Of a stretch of DNA of 52,061 nt, positions 1 through 8,086 are shown piece by piece. The notes beneath the pieces were generated by a model. It made no database searches. It saw nothing but the letters and a program-made list of their open reading frames with translations, and was not told the origin of the DNA. Origin of the DNA: Dyadobacter bucti (GTDB lineage Bacteria; Bacteroidota; Bacteroidia; Cytophagales; Spirosomataceae); contig NZ_SWFP01000018.1 of assembly GCF_005869225.1 (NCBI RefSeq), positions 1-52,061 of the forward strand. Reading direction: 5' to 3'. The stretch's first letter is position 1. Every line of letters starts with the position of its first letter. The position numbers were made by a program, and so were the translations under genes.

Positions 1-93
1 ATGGAAGACTACAATCGCTTTCATCCGCATCAAGCACTGGCTGGCTTAGCACCGGCAACGTTTGTCAAGAAACTAGAAATGGATAAAGTCTAA
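1..93 (+). CDS. IS3-family transposase (OrfB), C-terminal fragment
   Basis: The first 30 codons read MEDYNRFHPHQALAGLAPAT and on to a TAA at 91-93. The YNxxxPHxALxxxxPxxF pattern is the conserved end of the IS3-family OrfB integrase core, just after the last catalytic glutamate. The gene starts outside the window, so the ATG at base 1 is internal. It differs from the transposase tail at the right end of the window, so the two flanking elements are not the same IS. Confidence 0.8.
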   Translation: MEDYNRFHPHQALAGLAPATFVKKLEMDKV

Positions 94-125
94 ACGTACA
101 CTGTCCTCATTAGGGTAAGGCTTCA
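1..125 (+). mobile_element. IS3-family element, right end only
   Basis: This is the terminal part of an insertion sequence that continues leftward out of the window. It holds the last codons of a transposase and then about 30 bp of non-coding end. Read inward on the other strand, the terminus starts TGAAGCCTTACCCTAATGAG and runs into GGACA, which resembles IS3-family terminal repeats (TG start, GGACA a little inside). The exact end near base 125 is inferred from that resemblance and from where SnoaL-like coding sequence resumes. Confidence 0.65.
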
Positions 126-127
126 CT

Positions 128-544
128 GCCGCTTATCTGAAAACTTTTGACGCATTGGACTTCGATGTATTCAGTAACCAGAAATGGGACCGGTTTAAAG
201 AAAGCCATGCTCAGAATATTAAAGTTTATTGGCCCGATGGGCATGTAACAGAAGGCCTGGATAAACATATTTCAGACATGAAAAGCCTTTTTGTATATGC
301 ACCTGACACCCGCATCAAGGAGCATCCAATCAAATTTGGATCTGGCGACTACACCATTGTTACAGGCGTGTTTGAGGGCACTTTTACCAAACCAATGCCG
401 ATCGGCAATGGAAAATTTATTCAGCCAACAGGCAAAGCTTTTAAGTTTCCGATGGCAACCGTTGGCCTTTGGAAAGATGGTTTGATGATCGAGGAACACC
501 TTTTCTGGGACAACGCAACCTACAATAAACAAATCGGACTTTAA
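128..544 (+). pseudogene. SnoaL-like (NTF2-fold) protein, 5' end removed by IS
   Basis: An open frame runs straight out of the IS end (AAYLKTFDALDFDVF...) to a stop at 544. Downstream residues (VYWPDGHVTEGLDKHISDMK, later GLWKDGLMIEEHLFWD) fit the SnoaL-like polyketide-cyclase/ester-cyclase family, small cone-shaped proteins that bind hydrophobic ligands. The only candidate start inside is a TTG at 155 in the middle of the first helix, and the frame stays open upstream to about base 119. I therefore read this as a gene whose N-terminus and promoter were replaced by the IS insertion. About 137 residues remain of a usual 140-150. It is followed 14 bp later by the dioxygenase gene, so it was probably the first gene of that operon. 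Confidence 0.65.
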
Positions 545-558
545 TTGCCATTCATGGT

Positions 559-1440
559 ATGCAAAGGAAACAATTCATAAAAACCGCCTTGACTGGCGCA
601 GTGGGGATGAGCACTTTATCAGAATTTAAGAATTTCACGGCAAGTTTGCCAGTACAGCAGCAATTAATGCCTGTCTTGTTTATTGGTCATGGTTCTCCTA
701 TGAACGGGATTGAAGACACTGCTTTCAGTCGGAGGTGGACACAGATGGCGAAAGAGATTCCAACGCCTTCGGCAGTGCTTGTCGTGTCGGCTCACTGGTT
801 CACGCAGGGAACGAAGATCACTGCGATGGATTTTCCGGAAACGATTCACGATTTCGGAGGCTTTCCACCAGCGCTATTTGCTGTACAATACCCAGCACCA
901 GGAAGTCCGGTGCTTGCCAGGGAAACTACTGCGCTCATTCATTCGGCAAAAGTGGAGCTTGATCATGACTGGGGACTTGACCATGGCACCTGGACAGTGG
1001 TCAGACACATGTATCCTGATGCAAAAATCCCTGTGCTGCAATTAAGTATTGATTACACCAAAGGCCCTCAATATCATTACGATTTGTCCAAAGAACTTCT
1101 GGCGTTGCGCCGAAAAGGGGTTCTGATCATAGGGAGTGGGAATATGGTACATAATCTGAGAATGGTGGCCTGGGATAAGATCACCCAATCAGGTTATGGC
1201 TACGATTGGGCACTTAGCATCAATGAAAAATTCAAGGCGCTCATTACGGAAAATGATCACCGTCCTTTGATTAATTATTCACAAATGGGCCGGGAGGCTA
1301 TGTTGGCAATACCAACGCCAGAACATTATCTACCCTTGATGTACACATTGGGCTTAAGATCAGGCCAGGAAAAAGTTTCCTTCTTTAATGACCAGGCCGT
1401 CGGCGGGTCGCTTACAATGACATCAGTTAAGATTGGATGA
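559..1440 (+). CDS. ygiD: 4,5-DOPA dioxygenase extradiol-like protein (LigB/YgiD family)
   Basis: This 293-residue protein matches the class III extradiol ring-cleavage dioxygenase family. Visible landmarks are LFIGHGSPMN (metal-binding His), VLVVSAHW, the DHDWGLDHGTW block around residues 134-144 and LIIGSGNMVHNLR. Members open aromatic rings with non-haem metal; YgiD acts on DOPA-like catechols. The N-terminus (MQRKQFIKTALTGAVGMSTL) looks like a Tat-style leader with RK instead of RR, which is unusual for this mostly cytoplasmic family, so export is possible. The stop overlaps the next start (ATGA), indicating translational coupling with the esterase. The real substrate is not known. Confidence 0.85.
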   Translation: MQRKQFIKTALTGAVGMSTLSEFKNFTASLPVQQQLMPVLFIGHGSPMNGIEDTAFSRRWTQMAKEIPTPSAVLVVSAHWFTQGTKITAMDFPETIHDFGGFPPALFAVQYPAPGSPVLARETTALIHSAKVELDHDWGLDHGTWTVVRHMYPDAKIPVLQLSIDYTKGPQYHYDLSKELLALRRKGVLIIGSGNMVHNLRMVAWDKITQSGYGYDWALSINEKFKALITENDHRPLINYSQMGREAMLAIPTPEHYLPLMYTLGLRSGQEKVSFFNDQAVGGSLTMTSVKIG

Positions 1441-2189
1441 AAATCACCCGGGAATACATTACAGTCCTGCTACTTGCGCTGGCTATTGCAGGACTATCTT
1501 TTAAAGAGATCACTAAAAAAATGATGGATCAAAATAAAATAATAGCAACCAAAAAATTGACGCTGGAATACTTGGTTAAGGAGCCAAACCTAAAAACAGC
1601 TAAGCGAAAAGGAATCATTCTGCTCCATGGAGTGGGCAGTAATGAGAAAGATCTGTTTGGGTTGGCAGACTACTTACCCGAAGACTTCTACATTATTTCT
1701 GCACGAGGCCCCTTCAATCTGGGAGGCGAACGGTTTGCCTGGTATAACGTGGATTTTTCGACAGGGAAACCTGTTTACGATACCAGACAGGAGGAAATCA
1801 GCCGTGACAAAATCCTGACATTCGTTAGGCAGGTAAAACTGGAATATATGCTTAGCGAAGTTTATCTAGGCGGTTTCAGCCAGGGCGCTATCATGAGCTA
1901 TAGCATTGGTCTGACACAACCACAATCCATAAATGGCGTAGTTGCATTAAGCGGCAGGCTGCTAAGTGAAATTCAGCCGCTAGTAAAAAAGAGCGATGAG
2001 CTGAAAAAGTTGAAAGTGTTTGTAGCGCACGGAACGCAAGACCAAACGTTGGGCATTTCATACGCGAAAGAAGCCAGGGCGTACTTACAAGACCTGTGCG
2101 TGCGGCTTTCCTACCATGAATATCCTGCCGGTCATCAAATTAATGCGAGCGTCCTCAAAGATCTGCGCGACTGGCTCTCATTGGAATAA
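1437..2189 (+). CDS. Alpha/beta hydrolase, phospholipase/carboxylesterase family
   Basis: The 250-residue protein has an N-terminal hydrophobic stretch (about residues 8-22), then a serine hydrolase fold: oxyanion region LLHGVGSN, nucleophile elbow GGFSQG, a late aspartate in AHGTQDQ and the catalytic histidine in PAGHQI. This order and length match the small carboxylesterase/phospholipase family (Abhydrolase_2). ATG overlaps the TGA of the dioxygenase gene by four bases, so the two are one operon. The leader suggests the enzyme is exported or membrane-anchored. ATGs at 1521 and 1524 would give a leaderless protein; I keep the upstream start because of the coupling. Confidence 0.8.
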   Translation: MKITREYITVLLLALAIAGLSFKEITKKMMDQNKIIATKKLTLEYLVKEPNLKTAKRKGIILLHGVGSNEKDLFGLADYLPEDFYIISARGPFNLGGERFAWYNVDFSTGKPVYDTRQEEISRDKILTFVRQVKLEYMLSEVYLGGFSQGAIMSYSIGLTQPQSINGVVALSGRLLSEIQPLVKKSDELKKLKVFVAHGTQDQTLGISYAKEARAYLQDLCVRLSYHEYPAGHQINASVLKDLRDWLSLE

Positions 2190-2258
2190 CAAACGCCGAG
2201 CGCTGAATCCAAGCATGATTTTATGGCGAAGTTCCAGGCTCTTGTGGGGACTCAACAC

Positions 2259-2327
2259 CTTAACATAGTTTAATGGTATTTGTTAAACTTTGTTATGAGC
2301 TTAACCCAGGCATTGATCCTAATTTTG
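2259..2327 (+). promoter_or_regulatory. Conserved dyad-plus-TAnnTTTG promoter, copy 1
   Basis: The dyad CTTAACATAGTTTAAT (2259-2274) is followed by the shared block GTTATGAG near 2292 and the Bacteroidota -7 box TAATTTTG at 2320-2327. The box begins exactly 61 bp after the dyad begins, as in three other promoters of this window (20472, 24250, 24978). It serves the NTF2-like gene at 2356. A Crp/Fnr-type activator is the likely ligand, given its gene at 24246-24854; this link is inferred. Confidence 0.65.
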
Positions 2328-2355
2328 TGATATTGAACGATTTAAATTTTAGAAC

Positions 2356-2697
2356 ATGACAACCAACGAAGTGCTGATGCACCACCTCACTGCTTTTGGC
2401 AATAATGACCTTGAAGAGATTTTAAAAGACTATACGCCCGCGTCAGAATTATTGACACCAAATGGCCCTTTGAAAGGATTAGATGCGATCAAGGGCTTCT
2501 TTGAGGAATATTTTGCTGCGATACCAACCGGATCAGCCTTTGAAATGAAACAGCTGAGTGTAACAGGAAATGTGGCTTACGTAGCCTGGACAAGTGAGTC
2601 GGCAACGTTCAAATTTCCTATGGGCACAGACACCTTCTTTATAGAAAATGACAAGATCATATTCCATACTGTGGCCGATTACCGGATTAGCAAATAA
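2356..2697 (+). CDS. NTF2-like / SnoaL-like protein
   Basis: This 113-residue protein begins MTTNEVLMHHLTAFGNNDLEEILKDY and continues with the typical NTF2-fold pattern (helix, TPNGPLKGLDAIKGFFEEYF, then curved strands ending in ADYRIS). Such proteins bind or turn over small hydrophobic molecules; no catalytic residues can be assigned. It is monocistronic: its own conserved promoter lies upstream and a strong terminator starts 10 bp after the stop. It is one of three intact NTF2-like genes in the window that share this promoter type. Confidence 0.8.
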   Translation: MTTNEVLMHHLTAFGNNDLEEILKDYTPASELLTPNGPLKGLDAIKGFFEEYFAAIPTGSAFEMKQLSVTGNVAYVAWTSESATFKFPMGTDTFFIENDKIIFHTVADYRISK

Positions 2698-2706
2698 TCT
2701 AACGTC

Positions 2707-2735
2707 AAGGCCGCTGGGATCAGCGGCCTTTTTTA
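2707..2735 (+). terminator. Rho-independent terminator
   Basis: AAGGCCGCTG (2707-2716), loop GGAT, CAGCGGCCTT (2721-2730), then TTTTATT. A perfect 10-bp stem with a T-run directly after the NTF2-like gene. Confidence 0.9.
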
Positions 2736-2763
2736 TTCATCATTCTTCTAAAAATACTTTCTC

Positions 2764-3327
2764 ATGAAAACAATCATCTCTAAAAGCATCTTATTGCTTA
2801 TGCTCATTGTTGCAGCATCCGCTGCCAGCGCCCAGGAATATGTAGCACCAACAAGACCTGCCCAGACCGGACGTTCCCCAGGAGTGAAAGTGAAGCTTCT
2901 GAGCACAAACGGAGAGACCAAAACCTACGTTCTTATTTTTTCAAAGAACGACGAGATCGTTTCAGGCCTAACCGAATTTGCACAAAAATACAAAGTCCAA
3001 AGTGCTCATTACACTGGTATTGGAGATGCGTTCTCTGCCAAAGTGGGCTTTTTTGACTACGGTCGCAATGAATTTAAAGTTATCCCAATCGGTGAGTCGG
3101 AGATTTCATCCTTGATGGGTGACATAGCTGTATTCAATGGCAAGCCCGTTGCACATACCCATATCAACCTGGCCGTTTCTGACGGCACCATTCGCGGTGG
3201 ACACCTGCTGGAATGCTTTGTAGGACCTACATTAGAATTGTTTGTAACCGTAGAGCCCACTCCCCTTTACAAAAGACTCAGCCCGGAATTTAAAGCCGGG
3301 ATCATTGATCCTGCGCTGGAAAATTAA
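2764..3327 (+). CDS. Secreted PCC/PPC-domain (DUF296) protein
   Basis: The 187-residue product has a clean signal peptide (positive start, LLLMLIVAASAASA, cleavage before QEYVAP). The mature part carries a PPC/DUF296 domain: YVLIFSKNDEIVSGLTEFA, SAHYTGIGDAFSAKVGFFD, GEISS-like strand and the family hallmark HTHINLAVSDG followed by GGHLLE. PPC domains form trimers, and some bind AT-rich DNA. A signal peptide makes DNA binding unlikely here and suggests a periplasmic ligand or metal role through the paired histidines. It precedes the alcohol dehydrogenase by 31 bp, and both may share a transcript ending at the terminator near 4490. Confidence 0.8.
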   Translation: MKTIISKSILLLMLIVAASAASAQEYVAPTRPAQTGRSPGVKVKLLSTNGETKTYVLIFSKNDEIVSGLTEFAQKYKVQSAHYTGIGDAFSAKVGFFDYGRNEFKVIPIGESEISSLMGDIAVFNGKPVAHTHINLAVSDGTIRGGHLLECFVGPTLELFVTVEPTPLYKRLSPEFKAGIIDPALEN

Positions 3328-3358
3328 ATCAGCGTTTTATAACTAAACATTAATCACA

Positions 3359-4471
3359 ATGGAAATAACAGCAGCTGTTGTAAAAGAAAAGGGCAGCGAT
3401 TTTAAGCTCGAAAAAGTTAGCTTGGATAAACCTGCTTCCGAAGAAGTATTAGTAAAAATAGTAGCAACTGGAATTTGCCATACTGATATGGTAGCCAGGG
3501 ACTTTGTGATGGGAGCTCCCGGTTTTCCTGTCATCTTAGGTCACGAAGGAGCAGGCATTATCGTAAGTGTAGGAGAAGATGTACACCACCTTAAAGCGGG
3601 AGATCATGTCGTTTTAACGTATGGTTTTTGCGGTGAATGTGAAGTATGCCGTACGGGCAATTCTCCATATTGCTATGAGTTTTTTCAAAGGAATTTCTCA
3701 GGAGCTCGCGTAGACGGATCTCACAATCATCACGATCACGATGGCAAGCCCATTAACGATAACTTCTTTTCCCAGTCCTCCTTCGCAACGTATGCCATTG
3801 CGCATAAAAACAATGTCATTCAGGTTCCCAATGAAGCTCCATTGGAGATACTAGGCCCCTTGGGCTGTGGTATCCAGACAGGCGCAGGTGCAGTGATCAA
3901 CACCTTGAAAGTTAAAGTGGGGAGTTCGATCGTTATTTCGGGCACGGGTGCTGTGGGGCTAGCAGCTGTAATGGCGGCCAAGGCATCATCCGCAACAACT
4001 ATTATTGCAGTGGACATCAATCAGGAAAGGCTTGATTTTTCAAAAGAACTGGGTGCAACGCACACCATCAACAGCTTGAATGAAAACGTGGTTGAACGGA
4101 TCAAAGCAATATTGCCAAACGGAGTCCAGTACGGAGTAGATACTACGGGCAGAAATGAGGTTATCAATAATACTCTGGCAAGTCTTGCCCCCGTGGGTGA
4201 GCTTGCTGTGATTGGTGTTGCTACCCGTCCATTAGAGCTTGAAACCAATATCTTCCTGACCAAAGGCTATAAAATCAAATTTGTCAACCAGGGAGACAGT
4301 GTGCCGCAGGAGTTTATTCCCAAGCTGATCAAAATGTATCAGAACGGACAATTCCCGTTTGATAAGCTGATCAAAACATATCCTTTCGAAGAAATCAACC
4401 AGGCCGTTGAAGACTCGGAAAAAGGAAGAACCATAAAAAGTGTATTGCGTATTGGCGAGTACAATGCCTAA
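3359..4471 (+). CDS. Zinc-dependent alcohol dehydrogenase (aryl-alcohol type)
   Basis: This is a 370-residue medium-chain dehydrogenase. Catalytic zinc ligands are seen in GICHTD and GHEGAG, with a later Cys in GPLGCGIQTGAGAV. The structural zinc loop CGECEVC...YC has its four cysteines. The NAD-binding site appears as GTGAVGLAAVMAA with an acidic residue (AVDINQ) after it, favouring NAD. The CGIQTGAGAV segment is typical of aryl/benzyl-alcohol dehydrogenases (XylB/AdhB-like) and glutathione-dependent formaldehyde dehydrogenase relatives. A His-rich loop (SHNHHDHDG) sits just after the structural zinc lobe. Substrate is undetermined. Confidence 0.85.
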   Translation: MEITAAVVKEKGSDFKLEKVSLDKPASEEVLVKIVATGICHTDMVARDFVMGAPGFPVILGHEGAGIIVSVGEDVHHLKAGDHVVLTYGFCGECEVCRTGNSPYCYEFFQRNFSGARVDGSHNHHDHDGKPINDNFFSQSSFATYAIAHKNNVIQVPNEAPLEILGPLGCGIQTGAGAVINTLKVKVGSSIVISGTGAVGLAAVMAAKASSATTIIAVDINQERLDFSKELGATHTINSLNENVVERIKAILPNGVQYGVDTTGRNEVINNTLASLAPVGELAVIGVATRPLELETNIFLTKGYKIKFVNQGDSVPQEFIPKLIKMYQNGQFPFDKLIKTYPFEEINQAVEDSEKGRTIKSVLRIGEYNA

Positions 4472-4486
4472 AATGTTCATCGGATC

Positions 4487-4523
4487 AAAGCCTGCTTTTT
4501 CTTTCATCGAAGCAGGCTTTTTA
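4487..4523 (+). terminator. Rho-independent terminator
   Basis: AAAGCCTGCTT (4487-4497) pairs with AAGCAGGCTTT (4510-4520), followed by TTAC. It lies 16 bp after the alcohol dehydrogenase stop. Confidence 0.85.
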
Positions 4524-4537
4524 CATAAATATCATTC

Positions 4538-5422
4538 ATGAAAAGCAAGCTTTTGACCATTGCACTATTTCTAGGCATTCATGACATATCTCTTGCTCAA
4601 CGGGTTATCGACCTGTCTAGTGGAAAAGATACTGCCGCCTTGCCAGCCAATAACACAGAATTTGTAATGACAGATTCTATTAGCGGTAACCGGACAGTAC
4701 TTAACGTTACCAAGCCGAGCCTCACAGTTTACACCCCTGAAAAGGAAAAATCCAATAAAACCGCGATTGTTATCTGTCCGGGTGGGGCATTTCATGCACT
4801 TGATATTGATAATGAAGGCTATTCGGTTGCAAAATTGCTCGTTGCAAAAGGTTACACGGCGATCGTATTAAAGTATCGGTTGGTGCATATCAACATGGAG
4901 GCAGCAAACCCGCTGGCAGAATTAGGGAAACTAGCGAATGATTTTAAAATGCTCGAGAAAAGAATGGCACCTGATGTGCCGTTGGCGATAGCAGATGGTA
5001 AAGCTGCAATTGCTTATGTCAAGAAAAATGCAGCAAAACTTGGAATCAACCCGGCTAAGGTTGGTATTGTTGGATTCTCAGCTGGTGGTACGATAGCTGC
5101 CGCAATGGCTTATAGCGAGGATTCGCAATCCAGACCTGCATTTTCAGCACCAATTTATGCCTATCTAGCTCCGTTCGATCGCCAAGCGGTCCCATCAAAT
5201 GCGACACCTCTTTTCATTTCCGTAGCTGCTGATGATGATTTCAAGTTTGACAGCAATAGTGCGAAACTGTATCAGAAATGGAAAAATTCAGGTGCAAGTG
5301 CCGAACTTCACATCTATGCAAAAGGTCACCATGGCTTTGGTACGAAAAAACAAAATTTGCCTGTTGATCACTGGTTCGACCGGTTTACAGATTGGCTCTC
5401 TTTTTTGGGATTTGATAGGTAA
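4538..5422 (+). CDS. Secreted alpha/beta hydrolase (acetyl-esterase/xylanase-esterase type)
   Basis: The 294-residue protein starts with a short signal peptide (MKSKLLTIALFLGIHDISLAQ). The hydrolase fold shows VICPGGAFHALDIDNEGYSVA (oxyanion), VGIVGFSAGGTIAAAMA (GxSxG nucleophile), an acidic residue in SVAADDDF, and a final HGFG with the catalytic His. This matches the esterase/lipase group near BD-FAE and acetylxylan esterases. It stands between two hairpins, so it looks monocistronic. Periplasmic de-esterification of a carbohydrate or small ester is likely; the substrate cannot be read from sequence. Confidence 0.8.
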   Translation: MKSKLLTIALFLGIHDISLAQRVIDLSSGKDTAALPANNTEFVMTDSISGNRTVLNVTKPSLTVYTPEKEKSNKTAIVICPGGAFHALDIDNEGYSVAKLLVAKGYTAIVLKYRLVHINMEAANPLAELGKLANDFKMLEKRMAPDVPLAIADGKAAIAYVKKNAAKLGINPAKVGIVGFSAGGTIAAAMAYSEDSQSRPAFSAPIYAYLAPFDRQAVPSNATPLFISVAADDDFKFDSNSAKLYQKWKNSGASAELHIYAKGHHGFGTKKQNLPVDHWFDRFTDWLSFLGFDR

Positions 5423-5451
5423 CTGATAACCGGCCTGAGGCGTGTTCCAAA

Positions 5452-5490
5452 GGCAATCGGGATGGACGATCAGCTACCATTCCGATTGCC
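5452..5490 (+). terminator. Long hairpin after esterase gene
   Basis: GGCAATCGGGATGG (5452-5465) pairs with CCATTCCGATTGCC (5477-5490), 14 pairs with one G-T. Only a weak T-run (TCATTTCG) follows, so it could be a terminator or a processed hairpin. The rest of 5491-5745 has no gene that I can support. Confidence 0.5.
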
Positions 5491-5745
5491 TCATTTCGAT
5501 ATTCTTCTCAAAAGCAAAGCCTGTTAGCTGCCTTAGGAATCCGAAAGACAATATCCCCCATATCGAAGTAATAAGCTGCTGTCCGTGTCTCAACTTATAC
5601 CTCCATGCACCATACCAATTCATTGTATCTCGCTAAAATCCGACGTTAGTAGGTGATCTCAACAAGTAAATTATCCGATAGGCTTCTTTTCATCAATACG
5701 TGACACACACTACGTATTTTGTAATCAACGTGCGTCAATCGTCGA

Positions 5746-5754
5746 GTTAGCACC
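5746..5754 (+). other. Integron cassette core site (start of cassette 1)
   Basis: GTTAGCACC matches the attC core GTTRRRY in its first residues and lies 13 bp before the start of the PLD gene. It is the exact reverse complement of GGTGCTAAC, which directly follows that gene at 6763-6771. In integron cassettes the 5' end of a cassette is complementary to the inverse core of its own attC site, so this pairing marks cassette limits. I could not find a convincing attC arm upstream of it. Confidence 0.55.
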
Positions 5755-5767
5755 AATTAAACAGACA

Positions 5768-6760
5768 ATGGTAAAAGCACATTTTGACAACATAAGGCAA
5801 AACATCTTAGACGAGCTTGACAAAGCGACTGAAAAAATTGTGGTTGCCGTTTATTGGTTTACAAATCAGGCCTTATTTCAAAAATTAATGACAAGAGTTG
5901 CTGACGGATTAAGAGTAGAATTGATTATTCATAACGACTATATAAACAATAGAGATACAGGACTGAATTTTCAAAATTTTATCGACAACGGCGGCGAGTT
6001 TTACTTTTCAGATACATTTAATCCAATGCACAACAAATTTTGTGTTATTGACAATAAAGTTCTTATTAATGGCTCCTACAATTGGACTTACTATGCGGAA
6101 GATAGGAATAGGGAAAACATTCTGCTTATCAAAGACGAACAAGAAACGATTAACTCATTTGTAACGGAATTTGAAAGACTAAAATCATTGACTGAGAAAG
6201 TGGAAAAAATTCGACCGCTAACAAAATTTGAAGTTGATGAATTCAATTTATTAAGAGCCAGAGACTATTTGGCAAATGACATTGTATTTCAAGCAAAAGC
6301 CACTGGAAACAAAGACATAGTTGATAGTGCTTTCCAAATAGCTCCTGAAAATATTGAAGTTCAAAAAACCGCTTTTGACCTTAACTTAACAAGACGTTAC
6401 AAGTTGAAGCATTCAATTGGTTCAAGCCTTCAACACGACAACTATTTAGTAATTGTTCCAAAAGGAGCCTATCTTCCTGTGACAAAGACAGAAATTGTGC
6501 AGACTGTTGCCGACAATCAGACAAGTTCAGCATCCACAATTCATTTTGGAGAAAACATTAAAGCAAGTCAAAACACTAAATTTGCCGAGATGAAAATTAG
6601 TGGACTTCCAAAGAAGCCTGTAGGTGAAGCAAAAATGAAATATCACTTTACAATTGACATTTACGGTAATTTGAGAATGGAGAAGTTTTCATTAGACACC
6701 GATATAAGACAAATAATAAATAAAAAAATAACGGGACTACTTGAAGAAGAAAAAGATTAA
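5768..6760 (+). CDS. PLD-like (HKD) nuclease fused to an Hsp70 substrate-binding-like domain
   Basis: This 330-residue protein has two recognisable parts. Residues 1-135 form a phospholipase-D-like domain: KIVVAVYWFTN near 23-33 and one HKD motif, H88-N-K90 with D95 and G102-S103 (HNKFCVIDN...NGSYNW). One motif per chain implies an active dimer, as in Nuc/Bfil-type nucleases. Residues about 215-307 resemble the Hsp70/DnaK substrate-binding beta domain: VPKGAYLPVTKTEIVQTVADNQTS matches the family pattern around AADNQTS, followed by ISGLPKKPVGEAKMKYHFTIDIYGNL, like the GIPPAPRGVP...FDIDANGIL stretch. No ATPase domain is present. I know of no standard family with this pairing. The gene fills an integron-like cassette and has low GC compared with the core genes. 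A defence or protein-quality-linked nuclease is a guess. Confidence 0.75.
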   Translation: MVKAHFDNIRQNILDELDKATEKIVVAVYWFTNQALFQKLMTRVADGLRVELIIHNDYINNRDTGLNFQNFIDNGGEFYFSDTFNPMHNKFCVIDNKVLINGSYNWTYYAEDRNRENILLIKDEQETINSFVTEFERLKSLTEKVEKIRPLTKFEVDEFNLLRARDYLANDIVFQAKATGNKDIVDSAFQIAPENIEVQKTAFDLNLTRRYKLKHSIGSSLQHDNYLVIVPKGAYLPVTKTEIVQTVADNQTSSASTIHFGENIKASQNTKFAEMKISGLPKKPVGEAKMKYHFTIDIYGNLRMEKFSLDTDIRQIINKKITGLLEEEKD

Positions 6761-6762
6761 CC

Positions 6763-6896
6763 GGTGCTAACATGAGTTTTGTGAAAATGCGGGTTCCGTG
6801 CTCAATTGAACATTCGGTATTCTAATGAACATTTTTTGCTAAACCGAACATTCGTGCTTTTAATTTCACTTCTTCACAACGTCCCAACCGTCAGGC
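6763..6896 (+). other. attC-like recombination site 1 (between two cassettes)
   Basis: Inverse core GGTGCTAAC is at 6763-6771 and core GTCAGGC at 6890-6896. Inner arms TTGTGAA (6779-6785) and TTCACAA (6873-6879) are exact complements, so the site has the R''-L''...L'-R' layout of integron attC. Between the arms are three near-copies of a GAACATTC-like unit. The predicted exchange point is between 6890 and 6891. The core differs from GTTRRRY at one position. Confidence 0.55.
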
Positions 6897-6913
6897 GTAA
6901 TTTCAAAAAAGAC

Positions 6914-8086
6914 TTGAAGAGAGATAAAATATATGAGGACTTACATTTCGCTGCGGACTTTTCCGTAGAAGATTGGAATGCCTTATTGAAACTCAAATTA
7001 GGTAAGTACTTTTTAAATGAATCAATTCTTGAAAAAAACAAAGAGATTTTAAGAACTGAAATCATCAATTATATACAATTCTGTACCAAACCTGAGTATT
7101 TCAACTTGTTCGAGTGGACATTCGACCTTTATAGAGATTGTATTATCTCCAATAGGCAACGAGTCATTAAAGTGCTAGCAGATTCATTTGACGACATTTC
7201 AAATACAGATATGAAATGGATGACAAACGTATTAACACAGCCTGATGAAAAGGAGTTTTCAGAAAGAGACAAAATAGCTTATTATTTCAAAGTTATAGAT
7301 GAAACCTTGGAGGGTGTATTTAAACCACGTTTCAAATTACTTGACAAACTTGTTAACTACAAACTGAATGGGAATATTCCTGATAATTCAGAATCAGACT
7401 TTGGGAAAGTGATTAGAGATTTTCCCAATCAAGTGAAAACCGATGCAATTCTGTTTCTTGAAGATCCAATTTTTGCAATCTCGACAAATCAGTGGAGGAA
7501 CATCGCTGCGCATAAATCTTTTACTATTAACAAGAACAATATTGTAGTTGAATACGGAAGAAACACTATTCAATCACTTACGTTGTCTTACGACAACTTT
7601 TACAAAATCGTTCACTGGACTCAAGACATTTATCGAGTAATTCGATTCGGGCAAGTATTGACTGACTTAAATTATATTGAAGAAATAGTTACAGAATTAG
7701 GCGGCACTGAAAATATGAACATTAGATTTGAGTCATCACTCCTGCATATAATACACAATATGCAAATTGTGGGATTTAAATTTGTATCGAATGAAGAACT
7801 AGAAGATATTTTTTGCCTAAATATCAAAGGAAAGGTCGATCATGACATAAAATCCTCGTTGATTCACGCCTCGCAGTGTTTAGACCAGCTTTCATGTTCA
7901 ATTTATGATGACAAGTTTGTGCGAGACAATTTTAAGAGAACTAGAATAAATATCGTTGACGAAAACAGAAATATACTTGCATCTGCGACAATATCCATCG
8001 AAGTAGCGTTGAACAAAGTAAAGGGAAATTTGACTCTGGAGGAATATCTGGGCAAGATGGAATTCGAGATAAAAAACTACGCCTAG
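6914..8086 (+). CDS. HEPN-like protein of unknown family (cassette 2)
   Basis: The protein is about 390 residues and not a family I recognise. Its most informative feature is WRNIAAHKSF: R, then a polar N, and H five positions after R. This is the Rx4H motif of HEPN ribonuclease domains (R codon at 7496, H codon at 7511). The rest is helical and charged. The open frame extends up to 6785 with a TTG at 6806, but that stretch lies inside the attC-like site. If the cassette starts at 6891, the first usable start is the TTG at 6914, so I chose it; no ATG is in frame before 7210. The stop codon lies inside the next inverse core, as is common in cassettes. It follows the PLD-Hsp70SBD gene in the same direction; joint action is inferred only. 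Confidence 0.55.
   Translation: MKRDKIYEDLHFAADFSVEDWNALLKLKLGKYFLNESILEKNKEILRTEIINYIQFCTKPEYFNLFEWTFDLYRDCIISNRQRVIKVLADSFDDISNTDMKWMTNVLTQPDEKEFSERDKIAYYFKVIDETLEGVFKPRFKLLDKLVNYKLNGNIPDNSESDFGKVIRDFPNQVKTDAILFLEDPIFAISTNQWRNIAAHKSFTINKNNIVVEYGRNTIQSLTLSYDNFYKIVHWTQDIYRVIRFGQVLTDLNYIEEIVTELGGTENMNIRFESSLLHIIHNMQIVGFKFVSNEELEDIFCLNIKGKVDHDIKSSLIHASQCLDQLSCSIYDDKFVRDNFKRTRINIVDENRNILASATISIEVALNKVKGNLTLEEYLGKMEFEIKNYA

Noticed and set aside
5641..5754. A full attC site upstream of cassette 1
   Set aside because: CGACG/CGTCG arms exist (5641, 5740) but spacing to the core is one base and no inverse core is visible.
6772..6834. Short frame starting ATGAGTTTTGTG
   Set aside because: Lies inside attC-like site 1 and encodes only 20 residues with no conservation that I can see.
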